This document shows positions 25,033 to 33,734 of a stretch of 64,000 nt of DNA, piece after piece. The stretch's first letter is position 1. The number at the start of each line of letters is the position of its first letter. The notes below the pieces were generated by a model that was not told the origin of the DNA, ran no database searches, and worked only from the letters and a program-made list of their open reading frames with translations. The DNA is from Streptomyces tagetis. GTDB taxonomy: Bacteria; Actinomycetota; Actinomycetes; Streptomycetales; Streptomycetaceae. The stretch spans positions 1 through 64,000 of the forward strand of contig NZ_JAGPNL010000005.1 in the NCBI RefSeq assembly GCF_018069565.1. Direction: 5' to 3'. The position numbers were made by a program, and so were the translations under genes.

Positions 25033-26643
25033 ATGGAAGAACTCGTGATCCGGGACGCCGATGTCGTGGACGGCACCGGCGACCTCTCGTACCGCGCCGA
25101 CGTGGTCGTCGACCACGGCCGCATCGTGTCGATCGTCAAGGAGGCCGCCGCGGCGGGGTGCCAGCGCCCCAAGGCCCGCCGCGAGCTGGACGCCGAGGGC
25201 CTGGTCCTCGCCCCCGGCTTCATCGACATGCACGCCCACAGCGACCTCGCCCTGCTGCGGGACCCCGACCACAGCGCGAAGGCCGCGCAGGGCGTGACCC
25301 TGGAGGTGATCGGGCAGGACGGCCTCTCCTACGCCCCGGTCGACGACCGCACCCTCGGCGAGGTCCGCCGCGTCATCGCCGGGTGGAACGGCCCCGGCGA
25401 CGACGTGGACCTCGACTGGCGCTCGGTCGGCGAGTACCTGGACCGGCTCGATGGGGGCATCGCCGTCAACGCGGCGTACCTGATCCCGCAGGGCACGGTG
25501 CGCGCCCTCGCCGTCGGCTGGGAGGACCGCCCGGCCACCCCGGCGGAGCTGGAGCGGATGCGCCGCCTGGTCGCCGAGGGCCTGGAGCAGGGCGCGGTGG
25601 GCCTCTCCTCCGGGCTGACCTACACGCCGGGCATGTACGCCGACGGGGCCGAGCTGACCGAACTGTGCCGGGTGGTCGCCTCGTACGGCGGCTACTACTG
25701 CCCGCACCACCGCTCCTACGGCGCCGGCGCCCTGGAGGCGTACGCGGAGATGGTCGAGCTGACCCGCGCCGCCGGCTGCCCGCTGCACCTGGCGCACGCC
25801 ACCATGAACTTCGGCGTCAACCGGGGCCGGGCGCCCGAGCTGCTCGCCCTGCTCGACGACGCGCTGGACTCCGGCGCCGACATCACCCTGGACACGTACC
25901 CCTACACCCCCGGCTGCACCACGCTGGTGGCGCTGCTGCCGAGCTGGGCCGGGGAGGGCGGGCCGGAGGCGGTGCTGCGGCGGCTGGCCGACGACGAGAG
26001 CGCCGAACGCGTCCGGCACCACCTGGAGGAGACCGGCTCCGACGGCTGCCACGGCGTGCCCGTGGAGTGGGAGACGATCGAGATCTCCGGCGTGGGCGAT
26101 CCGGCGCTGGCGGAGTACGTCGGCCGGACCGTGCGGGAGTCGGCGCGACTGCGCGGCGAGAGCTGCTGGACGGTGGCCCGGCGGCTGCTGCTGGAGGACC
26201 GGCTGGCCCCGACCATCCTCCAGCACGTGGGCCACGAGGAGAACGTCCGGGCGATCATGCGCCACCGCGTCCACACCGGCGGCTCGGACGGCATCCTCCA
26301 GGGCACCAAGCCGCACCCGCGCGCGTACGGCACCTTCCCGCACTACCTCGGCCACTACGTGCGCGAGCTGGGCGTGCTCTCGCTGGAGGAGTGCGTCTCC
26401 CACCTCACGGCGCGTCCGGCGGCCCGGCTGCGGCTGCCCGACCGGGGCAGAATCCGCGAGGGGTACCGGGCCGACCTCGTCCTCTTCGACCCGGCGACCG
26501 TCGCCGCGGGCGCCACCTACGAGGAGCCGCGCACGCTGCCCACGGGCATCCCGTACGTGCTGGTCGACGGGCGGTTCACCATCGAGGACGGGCGGCGCAC
26601 GGACGTCCTGGCGGGCCGGTCGGTGCGGCGCACGCCGGTGTGA
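25033..26643 (+). CDS. N-acyl-D-amino-acid deacylase (amidohydrolase superfamily)
   Basis: A 536-residue metal-dependent hydrolase that releases D-amino acids from N-acyl-D-amino acids. It has the HAHSD metal motif (His 67, His 69), a His in CPHHRSYG, LHLAHA, and Asp in HTGGSDGILQG. Residue 96, Cys in classical D-aminoacylases (GNCGFS), is Asp here (GQDGLS), a subtype I associate with the S. coelicolor enzyme Sco4986. GGAGG precedes the ATG. It is probably co-transcribed with the upstream deaminase. Confidence 0.9.
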   Translation: MEELVIRDADVVDGTGDLSYRADVVVDHGRIVSIVKEAAAAGCQRPKARRELDAEGLVLAPGFIDMHAHSDLALLRDPDHSAKAAQGVTLEVIGQDGLSYAPVDDRTLGEVRRVIAGWNGPGDDVDLDWRSVGEYLDRLDGGIAVNAAYLIPQGTVRALAVGWEDRPATPAELERMRRLVAEGLEQGAVGLSSGLTYTPGMYADGAELTELCRVVASYGGYYCPHHRSYGAGALEAYAEMVELTRAAGCPLHLAHATMNFGVNRGRAPELLALLDDALDSGADITLDTYPYTPGCTTLVALLPSWAGEGGPEAVLRRLADDESAERVRHHLEETGSDGCHGVPVEWETIEISGVGDPALAEYVGRTVRESARLRGESCWTVARRLLLEDRLAPTILQHVGHEENVRAIMRHRVHTGGSDGILQGTKPHPRAYGTFPHYLGHYVRELGVLSLEECVSHLTARPAARLRLPDRGRIREGYRADLVLFDPATVAAGATYEEPRTLPTGIPYVLVDGRFTIEDGRRTDVLAGRSVRRTPV

Positions 26644-26798
26644 CCGGGGCGCCCGCCCGGGGCGTGGGCGGTCGGCGCGAGCCGGAGCGCGGGTGGGGGC
26701 GCGGGAGCCGCGTGGGAGGGGCGCGGGAGGGGACACAACCACCCGATTCACCCGTCCCACGTGGCGGACGACACGCTGCCGGGCACCGGACCGGGCCG

Positions 26799-26811
26799 TA
26801 AGCTCACGACA
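26799..26811 (+). promoter_or_regulatory. leaderless-type promoter of aminotransferase
   Basis: TAAGCT (26799-26804) ends 6 nt before the ATG, with no ribosome site, so transcription likely starts at the A of ATG. Confidence 0.55.
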
Positions 26812-28022
26812 TGCAGGTGATCCAGTCGACCAAGCTCGCCAACGTCTGTTACGAGATCCGGGGCCCGGTGCTCGAGGAGGCGATGCGGCTGGAAGCGGCC
26901 GGTCACCGCATCCTGAAGCTGAACACGGGCAACCCGGCCGCCTTCGGTTTCGACTGCCCGCCCGAGATCCTGGAGGACATCCTCCGCAACGTGTCGACCG
27001 CGCACGGCTACGGCGACGCCAAGGGCCTCCTCGCCGCCCGGCGCGCGGTCGTCATGCACAACCAGACCCTCGGCATCGAGACCGACGTCGAGCACGTCTT
27101 CATCGGCAACGGCGTCTCCGAGCTGATCGTCATGGCGATGCAGGGCCTGCTCGACGACGGCGACGAGGTCCTCGTACCGGCGCCGGACTACCCGCTGTGG
27201 ACGGCCGCCGTCTCGCTCGCCGGAGGCACGGCGGTGCACTACCGCTGCGACGAGCAGTCCGACTGGATGCCGGACCTCGCCGACGTGGAGCGCAAGGTCA
27301 CCGACCGCACCAAGGCGATCGTGATCATCAATCCGAACAACCCGACCGGCGCGGTCTACGACGAGACGGTGCTGCGCGGGCTGACCGACGTCGCCCGCCG
27401 CCACAACCTGCTGGTCTGCTCCGACGAGATCTACGACAAGATCCTCTACGACGAGGCGGTGCACACCCCGACCGCCGCGATCGCCCCGGACCTGCTCACC
27501 CTCACCTTCAACGGCATGTCGAAGGCGTACCGGGTGGCCGGCTACCGGGTCGGCTGGATGTCGATCTCCGGTCCGCGCGCGCACGCCGAGTCCTACATCG
27601 AGGGACTGACGGTCCTGGCGAACATGCGGCTGTGCGCCAACATGCCCGGCCAGCACGGTGTGGTCGCCGCGCTCAGCGGACGGCAGACGATCAACGACCT
27701 GGTGCTGCCGGGCGGCCGGCTGCGCGAGCAGCGCGACGCCGCGCACGCGGCGCTGACCAGCATCCCGGGCGTGACCTGCGTGAAGCCGAAGGGCGCGCTG
27801 TACCTCTTCCCCCGGCTCGACCCCCAGGTCTTCAAGATCAAGGACGACCGGCAGATGGTCCTGGACCTGCTCCGGCAGGAGAAGATCATGGTGGTCCAGG
27901 GCACCGGCTTCAACTGGCCGGAGCCCGACCACTTCCGGGTCGTCACCCTGCCCACCGCCGGGGACCTGCGCGAGGCGGTGGACCGGATCGGCCGCTTCCT
28001 GGACGGTTACGGCCAGCCCTGA
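26811..28022 (+). CDS. class I/II PLP aminotransferase, AlaA-like
   Basis: A 403-residue enzyme with TGNPAAFGFDCPPEI near the start, NPNNPTGAVYD, SDEIYDKILYD, and the PLP Lys (about 238) in FNGMSKAYRVAGYRVGW. The C-terminus has GALYLFPR and QGTGFNWPEPDHFRVVTLP. The pattern fits the AlaA-type glutamate-pyruvate aminotransferases that make alanine. It is transcribed alone and has a leaderless start. Confidence 0.88.
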   Translation: MQVIQSTKLANVCYEIRGPVLEEAMRLEAAGHRILKLNTGNPAAFGFDCPPEILEDILRNVSTAHGYGDAKGLLAARRAVVMHNQTLGIETDVEHVFIGNGVSELIVMAMQGLLDDGDEVLVPAPDYPLWTAAVSLAGGTAVHYRCDEQSDWMPDLADVERKVTDRTKAIVIINPNNPTGAVYDETVLRGLTDVARRHNLLVCSDEIYDKILYDEAVHTPTAAIAPDLLTLTFNGMSKAYRVAGYRVGWMSISGPRAHAESYIEGLTVLANMRLCANMPGQHGVVAALSGRQTINDLVLPGGRLREQRDAAHAALTSIPGVTCVKPKGALYLFPRLDPQVFKIKDDRQMVLDLLRQEKIMVVQGTGFNWPEPDHFRVVTLPTAGDLREAVDRIGRFLDGYGQP

Positions 28023-28109
28023 CCGGGCGCCCGCCCGCGCCCGCGGACACGGACCGTGTACACCTCATCCTTCTTTGTGAATGACTCAACTTTAGACCGA
28101 ATCCAAGCT

Positions 28110-28115
28110 AGGATG
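28110..28115 (+). promoter_or_regulatory. candidate -10 for the 28146 gene
   Basis: TAGGAT lies in an unusually AT-rich 40-bp stretch (28070-28115) just upstream of the gene. CTCAAC 18 bp upstream is a weak -35. Confidence 0.45.
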
Positions 28116-28145
28116 GTGTCCTGTAAGCCGTCAGGAGGCCGTCCC

Positions 28146-28565
28146 ATGTACGAACCGATCCGCGCCAAGTCGGTCCACAGCACGGTGGCCGGCGCCCCCT
28201 CCTTCCCCCACCGCTCCCGCGAGGACGAGCTGGACATCCAGCTCGCGGGCCATCTCTCGGCCCTGCTCGCCACCACGGACGAACTGCGCGCGCTGGACCC
28301 GTCGGACGGGCTGGACACCGCGGCCGAGCAGCTCGCCGCGCAGGTGGCCCGGCTGCGGTCGGGCCAGGCACCGGTCCGGGTGCCGGCCACCGGCTCCACG
28401 CCGGAACCGTGCCGGATGGCCCTGCACCGGCGGGCGCACGCCCTGGCGGGCCGCGCCCTGGTGGTGGCGGCCTCCCGGGCCGACACGGCGGTCGCCATCC
28501 TGGCCGCCGAGCGGATGGACGCCCACGCCGCCGCGCTCGGACCGCGCGAGCTGGCGTCCCGCTGA
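28146..28565 (+). CDS. conserved actinobacterial helical protein, function unknown
   Basis: A 139-residue protein that is mostly alpha helical. The N-terminus is basic and then rich in Leu and Ala (DELDIQLAGHLSALLATTDE; DTAAEQLAAQVARLRSGQ), and the second half has RRAHALAGRALVVAASRADT and ILAAERMDAHAAALG. No signal peptide, membrane segment or catalytic motif is visible. AGGAGG lies 7 bases before the ATG. I recognise it only as a conserved Streptomyces protein. Confidence 0.75.
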   Translation: MYEPIRAKSVHSTVAGAPSFPHRSREDELDIQLAGHLSALLATTDELRALDPSDGLDTAAEQLAAQVARLRSGQAPVRVPATGSTPEPCRMALHRRAHALAGRALVVAASRADTAVAILAAERMDAHAAALGPRELASR

Positions 28566-28576
28566 GCGGTCCCGCC

Positions 28577-28606
28577 GAGCCCGCCCCCACCCGGGTGGCC
28601 GGGCTC
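28577..28606 (+). terminator. terminator hairpin after the 28146 gene
   Basis: GAGCCCG (28577-28583) pairs with CGGGCTC (28600-28606) and the inner CCACCCGGGTGG is a perfect palindrome, giving one long stem between convergent genes. Confidence 0.75.
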
Positions 28607-28698
28607 CTTCCGAACGGCCCCGGTCCGCGCGCACCCGCAGCGACGCGCGGACCGGGTGCCACACACCCGCGGCCGGGCCCGGCGCTTTCCTTCCGGAC

Positions 28699-28875
28699 CT
28701 AGCCGAACATCACCGTGAAGATCACGAACAGCACCAGGATGCCGATCACGATCGTCCACACGGGCCAGTTGCCCCGCTGGTGCGGGTCCTCCGGGCCGCC
28801 GCCGCGGGGACGGTCCTCCTCCAGGGACGGGTTCTCCGGCCGGTCACGCGAGTAGAAGTCACCGCCGTCTGCCAT
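28699..28875 (-). CDS. small C-tail-anchored membrane protein
   Basis: A 58-residue protein: polar, Pro/Gly/Asp/Arg-rich N-terminal half and one C-terminal membrane helix (WPVWTIVIGILVLFVIFTVM). The orientation suggests a cytoplasmic head with a membrane tail. ATG 28875 follows AAGAGG. Function unknown. Confidence 0.75.
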   Translation of the reverse strand: MADGGDFYSRDRPENPSLEEDRPRGGGPEDPHQRGNWPVWTIVIGILVLFVIFTVMFG

Positions 28876-28986
28876 GGCGCACCTCTTCTCCTTGGCTGGC
28901 CTCCGGGTACCCGCCCGCGGAAGCACGCATTCCCCCGTGGCGGACCCGGAGCCGGGACGGACGCGGCCGGCGCCGGGGACGCGGAA

Positions 28987-29028
28987 GGGCCGGGTCCCCC
29001 GCACGTCGTTGGACGGGGGACCCGGCCC
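28987..29028. terminator. strong terminator hairpin downstream of pckG
   Basis: A perfect 14-bp stem (28987-29000 with 29015-29028, GGGCCGGGTCCCCC / GGGGGACCCGGCCC) with a 14-nt loop lies between the pckG stop and the small membrane protein gene, both leftward. Confidence 0.85.
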
Positions 29029-29163
29029 GAACGGGGTGGCTCCCCCGTGCTCCGGGTGGTTCGAGCTACTGGAGCGGAGGGGAGACCCCCTCGCGGCCGG
29101 CCTTCGTGACGACTTCGCGGGTCAGGGCTAGTCGGACCGGCCGCGGAGCGGGAGGGGCGGGAC

Positions 29164-30996
29164 TCAGCCCAGGCGGCGGACCAGTTCGCGGTACTGGTCC
29201 CACAGCTCGGCGGGCGTGTGGTCGCCGAAGGTGTTGAGGTGCTCGGGGACGAGGGCGGCCTCCTCGCGCCAGACCTCCTTGTCGACGCTGAGCAGGAACT
29301 CCAGGTCGGCGTCGGCCAGGTCGAGGCCGTCGGTGTCGAGGGAGCCCTTGGCCGGCAGGACGCCGATCGGGGTCTCGACGCCCTCCGCCCGGCCCTCCAG
29401 GCGCTCCACGATCCACTTCAGGACGCGGCCGTTCTCGCCGAAGCCGGGCCAGACGAACCGGCCGGTGTCGTCCTTGCGGAACCAGTTGACGTAGTAGATC
29501 TTGGGCAGCTTGGACTGGTCCTTGCCCTTGGCCACGTCGATCCAGTGGCCCATGTAGTCGCCCATGTTGTAGCCGCAGAACGGCAGCATGGCGAAGGGGT
29601 CACGGCGCAGCTCGCCGACCTTGCCCTCGGCGGCGGCGGTCTTCTCGGAGGCCACGTTGGCGCCGAGGAAGACGCCGTGGTTCCAGTCGAAGGACTCGGT
29701 CACCAGCGGGACGGCGGTGGCGCGGCGCCCGCCGAAGAGGATCGCGGAGATCGGCACGCCCTTGGGGTCCTCCCACTCCGGCGCGATGATCGGGCACTGC
29801 GCGGCGGGGGTGGTGAAGCGGGCGTTGGGGTGGGCGGCGGGCGTGCCGGACTCGGGGGTCCAGGAGTTGCCCTTCCAGTCGGTGAGGTGGGCCGGGACCT
29901 CCTCGGTCATCCCCTCCCACCACACGTCGCCGTCGTCGGTGAGGGCGACGTTGGTGAAGACGGAGTTGCCCCACAGGGTCTTCATGGCGTTGGCGTTGGT
30001 GTCCTCGCCGGTGCCGGGCGCGACGCCGAAGAAGCCGGCCTCGGGGTTGATCGCGTAGAGGCGGCCGTCCTCGCCGAAGCGCATCCAGGCGATGTCGTCG
30101 CCGATGGTCTCCACGGTCCAGCCGGAGATGGTCGGCTCCAGCATGGCGAGGTTGGTCTTGCCGCAGGCCGACGGGAAGGCGGCGGCGACGTACCGGGCCT
30201 CGCCCCGGGGCGGGGTCAGCTTGAGGATGAGCATGTGCTCGGCGAGCCAGCCCTCGTCGCGGGCCATGACGGAGGCGATGCGCAGCGCGTAGCACTTCTT
30301 GCCGAGCAGGGCGTTGCCGCCGTAGCCGGAGCCGTAGGACCAGATCTCGCGGTCCTCGGGGAAGTGCGAGATGTACTTGGTCTGGTTGCAGGGCCACGGC
30401 ACGTCGGCCTGGCCGGGCTCCAGCGGGGCGCCGAGCGTGTGGACGGCCTTGACGAAGAAGCCGTCGTCGCCGAGTTCGTCGAGGACGGGCTGTCCCATGC
30501 GGGTCATGGTGCGCATGGAGACGGCGACGTACGCGGAGTCGGTGATCTCCACGCCGAGCGCGGAGAGCGGCGAGCCGAGCGGGCCCATGCAGAACGGGAC
30601 GACGTACATGGTCCGGCCGCGCATCGCGCCGCGGAAGAGACCGCCCTGGCCCTCGGTGCCCTGGAAGACCTCCCGCATCTCGGCGGGGTCCTTCCAGTGG
30701 TTGGTCGGGCCGGCGTCCTCCTCCTTGGCGGAGCAGATGAAGGTCCGGTCCTCGACGCGGGCGACGTCGGTCGGGTCGGAGGCCGCGTAGTACGAGTTCG
30801 GGCGCTTGACGGGGTCCAGTTTGCGGAAGGTGCCCTTCTCCACCAGCTCCTCGCACAGGCGCTCGTACTCGGCCTCCGAGCCGTCGCACCAGACCACACG
30901 GTCGGGCTGGGTCAGTTCGGCGATCTCGTCGACCCACGAGATCAGGGCCTGGTGCCGGGTGGGGAGGGCGGGGGGAGCCGCGATGTCGCGCGCCAC
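29164..30996 (-). CDS. pckG: phosphoenolpyruvate carboxykinase (GTP)
   Basis: A 610-residue enzyme converting oxaloacetate plus GTP to PEP and CO2, the first step of gluconeogenesis. Signature motifs are all present: FPSACGKTNLAML P-loop (about 275-287), the mobile lid and metal region (IGDDIAWMRF), EPINPEAGFFGVAPGT-like segment, and FCGYNMGDYMGHW. Length is normal for the GTP type. GTG 30996 follows AGGAGC. It is monocistronic, with a strong terminator downstream. Confidence 0.95.
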   Translation of the reverse strand: MARDIAAPPALPTRHQALISWVDEIAELTQPDRVVWCDGSEAEYERLCEELVEKGTFRKLDPVKRPNSYYAASDPTDVARVEDRTFICSAKEEDAGPTNHWKDPAEMREVFQGTEGQGGLFRGAMRGRTMYVVPFCMGPLGSPLSALGVEITDSAYVAVSMRTMTRMGQPVLDELGDDGFFVKAVHTLGAPLEPGQADVPWPCNQTKYISHFPEDREIWSYGSGYGGNALLGKKCYALRIASVMARDEGWLAEHMLILKLTPPRGEARYVAAAFPSACGKTNLAMLEPTISGWTVETIGDDIAWMRFGEDGRLYAINPEAGFFGVAPGTGEDTNANAMKTLWGNSVFTNVALTDDGDVWWEGMTEEVPAHLTDWKGNSWTPESGTPAAHPNARFTTPAAQCPIIAPEWEDPKGVPISAILFGGRRATAVPLVTESFDWNHGVFLGANVASEKTAAAEGKVGELRRDPFAMLPFCGYNMGDYMGHWIDVAKGKDQSKLPKIYYVNWFRKDDTGRFVWPGFGENGRVLKWIVERLEGRAEGVETPIGVLPAKGSLDTDGLDLADADLEFLLSVDKEVWREEAALVPEHLNTFGDHTPAELWDQYRELVRRLG

Positions 30997-31188
30997 GATT
31001 GCTCCTAAGCGAGGGGTTTTTTGTTGGAGGCCCCGTGGGGGCTGCGACCCGGATGCGGCGTATGAGGGGCTGCGTCGCTCATCCGGTGCCGACCGCACTC
31101 ATTTGATCATCCGCGTCGCGCGCCCATATGTCCAGAGGGCTTCACACCTGAGCGGGGTGAGGATCGCCACGTACCTCGGACGACGGCC

Positions 31189-31215
31189 GGAATTCTTTGC
31201 GTACGCGTGAATTCC
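31189..31215. promoter_or_regulatory. inverted repeat GGAATTC-N13-GAATTCC
   Basis: Perfect 7-bp arms separated by 13 bp, with GCGTACGC in the centre. AT-rich relative to the region. It could bind a dimeric regulator of pckG about 190 bp upstream of its start. Confidence 0.4.
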
Positions 31216-31354
31216 TCCTGAAACTCCTTTTACCCGGACGGCGTGTCGCGCGCGGAGCCGCCGTAAGGAGGGAGGACCGGCGACCCGGAAGGCCGAACGG
31301 CCGTGAGACGATGGCCACTCCGCGTTCGTCATACCTCCGTACTGACATGTAACT

Positions 31355-31366
31355 TACGGTTCCGTA
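31355..31366. promoter_or_regulatory. TetR-type operator at PAQR promoter
   Basis: TACGG-TT-CCGTA is a perfect inverted repeat within ACTTACGGTTCCGTAGGT, overlapping the region just upstream of the -10 TACGAT (31369-31374). Similar operators occur ahead of desaturase-linked TetR genes in actinobacteria (recollection, not checked). The TetR gene at 32248 is the obvious candidate binder. Confidence 0.55.
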
Positions 31367-31380
31367 GGTACGATGCGCTC

Positions 31381-32094
31381 ATGACTGCGCCCGCCTTCGA
31401 AGCGCAAGGGGACACGCCGGACGCCGGCCACGGCCCTGTCGCGCTTTCCCCGCCCCACCAGGCCAAACCCAAGCTGCGCGGCTGGCTGCACCTCGGCATG
31501 TTCCCGGCCGTCCTCGTCGCCGGCCTGGTGCTCACCGCCCTCGCGGACTCGACCCGCGGACGGATCGCCTGCGGTGTCTACGTCCTGACGGCCTGTCTGC
31601 TGTTCGGCGTCAGCGCGCTCTACCACCGGGGCGACTGGGGCCCGCGCATGGACGGCGTGCTGCGCCGGCTCGACCACGCCAACATCTTCCTGATCATCGC
31701 GGGCACCTACACGCCGCTGACGATCCTGCTGCTGCCGGGCGCCAAAGGGCAGTGGCTGCTGTGGGGCATCTGGGCCGCCGCGGCGGCGGGCATCGTCTTC
31801 CGCGTCTTCTGGGTCGGCGCCCCGCGCTGGCTCTACACGCCCTGCTACATCGCCATGGGCTGGGCCGCGGTCTTCTTCCTCCCCGAGTTCCTGCGGGCCG
31901 GCGGCATCGCCGTCCTCGTCCTGGTCGTCGTGGGCGGTCTCCTCTACAGCGCGGGCGGTGTCATCTACGGCATCAAGCGGCCCAACCCGTCACCGCGCTG
32001 GTTCGGCTTCCACGAGGTCTTCCACTCCCTCACCCTCGCCGCCTTCATCACCCACTACGTGGGCATCTCCCTGGTCGCCTACCAGCACGGCTGA
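31381..32094 (+). CDS. PAQR/hemolysin III family membrane protein
   Basis: A 237-residue protein with seven predicted membrane helices and the family's metal-site motifs: SALYHRGDWGP near helix 2, the RRLDHANIF segment, and the C-terminal FGFHEVFHSLTLAAFITHY. Such proteins are membrane hydrolase-like or receptor-like; bacterial function is uncertain. TACGAT lies 6 nt before the ATG, so the mRNA is probably leaderless. The TetR gene follows. Confidence 0.9.
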   Translation: MTAPAFEAQGDTPDAGHGPVALSPPHQAKPKLRGWLHLGMFPAVLVAGLVLTALADSTRGRIACGVYVLTACLLFGVSALYHRGDWGPRMDGVLRRLDHANIFLIIAGTYTPLTILLLPGAKGQWLLWGIWAAAAAGIVFRVFWVGAPRWLYTPCYIAMGWAAVFFLPEFLRAGGIAVLVLVVVGGLLYSAGGVIYGIKRPNPSPRWFGFHEVFHSLTLAAFITHYVGISLVAYQHG

Positions 32095-32247
32095 CCCCGC
32101 CCCGCACCCCGCCCGACCCGGGCCACGGCCGACCGCCGTGGCCCTTTCCCATGGGCCCCGGGCAGGGCACCTGGGCGGGCACCGGGGCGGCGGCGGGGCC
32201 CGTCGCGGCCGTGGCCACGCCCCCGCGGATGCCCGACAATGATCCGT

Positions 32248-32883
32248 ATGACGGCCGCCCGCTCCCCCCACTCCCCCGCCGCGCGCCCCGGGCCCGGCCT
32301 GCGGGAACGCAAGAAGACCCGGACCCGCGAGGCGATCCGCGCCGCCACCTACGGACTGGTCGGGGAACAGGGCTACACCGCCACCACCGTCGAGCAGATA
32401 GCCGACCGCGCCGAGGTCTCGCCCTCCACCGTCTTCCGCTACTTCCCCACCAAGGAGGACATCGTCCTCACGGACGAGTACGACGCGGCCCTGCTGGAGC
32501 TGTTCCGGGCCCGGCCCGCCGACGAACCCTGGCTCGACTCCCTGCGCGCCGTCCTGCGCGAGGCGATCGGCGCCGGACTGCGCGAGGAACCCGAGGTGAC
32601 CCGGCTGCGCACCCGCCTCATGTCCGAGGTGCCCGCCGTACGGTCCCGCATGGTGGAGAGCATGTCCGTCACCGGCCGCCTGCTCGCCGGCGCCGTCGCC
32701 GAACGCACCGGGCTCCCGCCGGACGGCCTGGAGGTGCGCTTCCTCACCGCGTCCCTGCTCGGCGGCCTGCTGGAGGTCTCCCGCTACTGGGCCGAGCACG
32801 GCCACCGCGACGACCCGGCCGCCCTGGTCGACCGGGCCCTGGACATCGTCGAGCACGGTCTGCCGCCCGCCGGAAAAGCCTGA
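32248..32883 (+). CDS. TetR-family transcriptional regulator
   Basis: A 211-residue regulator with the N-terminal HTH (RERKKTRTREAIRAATYGLV, TVEQIADRAEVSPSTVFRYF) preceded by a Pro/Ser/Arg extension and an effector domain with LLGGLLEVSRYWAEHG. ATG 32248 is preferred because GACAAT ends 7 nt upstream (leaderless pattern); ATG 32239 is 3 codons longer. It probably regulates the adjacent PAQR gene. Confidence 0.88.
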   Translation: MTAARSPHSPAARPGPGLRERKKTRTREAIRAATYGLVGEQGYTATTVEQIADRAEVSPSTVFRYFPTKEDIVLTDEYDAALLELFRARPADEPWLDSLRAVLREAIGAGLREEPEVTRLRTRLMSEVPAVRSRMVESMSVTGRLLAGAVAERTGLPPDGLEVRFLTASLLGGLLEVSRYWAEHGHRDDPAALVDRALDIVEHGLPPAGKA

Positions 32884-32917
32884 GGACGCGCCGCGCGCCC
32901 CGTGGCATCCTGACCGC

Positions 32918-33646
32918 ATGAACGGTCCGGAGATCGACGTCGAGTTCGCCCCCGCGCTGCGCGTCTTCGTCCCCCGCGCCCGCGCCACCGGCACCGTCCG
33001 CACCGCCACCGACGGCGTCTCCACCCTCGGCCACCTCGTCGAGTCGCTGGGCGTCCCGCTGACCGAGGTCGGCACCCTCCTCGTGGACGGCCGCCCGGTG
33101 CCGCCCGGACACGTCCCGGCCGGCGGCGAGTCGGTCGGCGTCCGGCCCGTCGAGCACCCCCAGCGCGTGCCGGGCGCCCCGCTGCGCTTCCTGCTCGACG
33201 TGCACCTGGGCACCCTCGCCCGCCGGATGCGCCTGCTCGGCGTCGACACGGCCTACGAATCGGCCGACCCCGGCGATCCGGCGCTCGCCGCGCGGTCCGC
33301 CGCCGAGCGACGGGTCCTGCTCAGCCGCGACCGGGGCCTGCTGCGCCGCCGCGAGCTGTGGGCCGGCGCGTACGTCTACGGCCACCGCCCCGACGACCAG
33401 CTCGGGGAGGTCCTGGAGCGCTTCCGGCCCGCGCTGCGCCCCTGGACCCGGTGCACCGCCTGCAACGGGACGCTGCGCGAGGCCACCAAGGCGGAGGTCG
33501 CCGACCAGCTCGAAGGCGGCACCGAACGCAACTACGACGTGTTCGCCCGGTGCGCCGACTGCGGACGCGCCTACTGGAAGGGCGCGCACCACGACCAGTT
33601 GGAGGCCATCGTGTCCCGGGCACTGGAGCAGACGGGGCGGGGGTGA
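32918..33646 (+). CDS. Mut7-C RNase domain protein with ubiquitin-like N-terminus
   Basis: A 242-residue protein. Residues about 1-85 form a ubiquitin-like/ThiS-type domain (TLGHLVESLGVPLTEVGTLL and VPPGHVPAGGESV). The rest is a Mut7-C PIN-like nuclease domain (FLLDVHLGTLARRMRLLGVD, LLSRDRGLLRR) with a zinc ribbon: two CxxC pairs (CTAC, CADC). The family is annotated as a putative RNase; activity is unproven. CATCCT lies 6 nt before the ATG. Confidence 0.85.
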   Translation: MNGPEIDVEFAPALRVFVPRARATGTVRTATDGVSTLGHLVESLGVPLTEVGTLLVDGRPVPPGHVPAGGESVGVRPVEHPQRVPGAPLRFLLDVHLGTLARRMRLLGVDTAYESADPGDPALAARSAAERRVLLSRDRGLLRRRELWAGAYVYGHRPDDQLGEVLERFRPALRPWTRCTACNGTLREATKAEVADQLEGGTERNYDVFARCADCGRAYWKGAHHDQLEAIVSRALEQTGRG

Positions 33647-33734
33647 GGGGCGGGTCTGTCGCGCGTGGGGGCTTCCGGTTGGGGCTTCCGGTGGGGGGCT
33701 TCGGCGTGGGGGTCTTCTGGGGTGGGGGTCCGCC

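Larger units (their letters stand above)
30997..31380. other. divergent control region pckG / PAQR gene
   Basis: A gene-free 384-bp stretch holding the pckG leader on the left, the GGAATTC inverted repeat at 31189-31215 in the middle, and the TetR-type operator and leaderless promoter of the PAQR gene on the right. Short open frames in it lack support. Confidence 0.6.

Noticed and set aside
31000..31030. T-rich stretch plus GGCCCCGTGGGGGC hairpin as an attenuator of pckG
   Set aside because: On the minus strand the U tract is missing after the hairpin, so it does not form a standard terminator.
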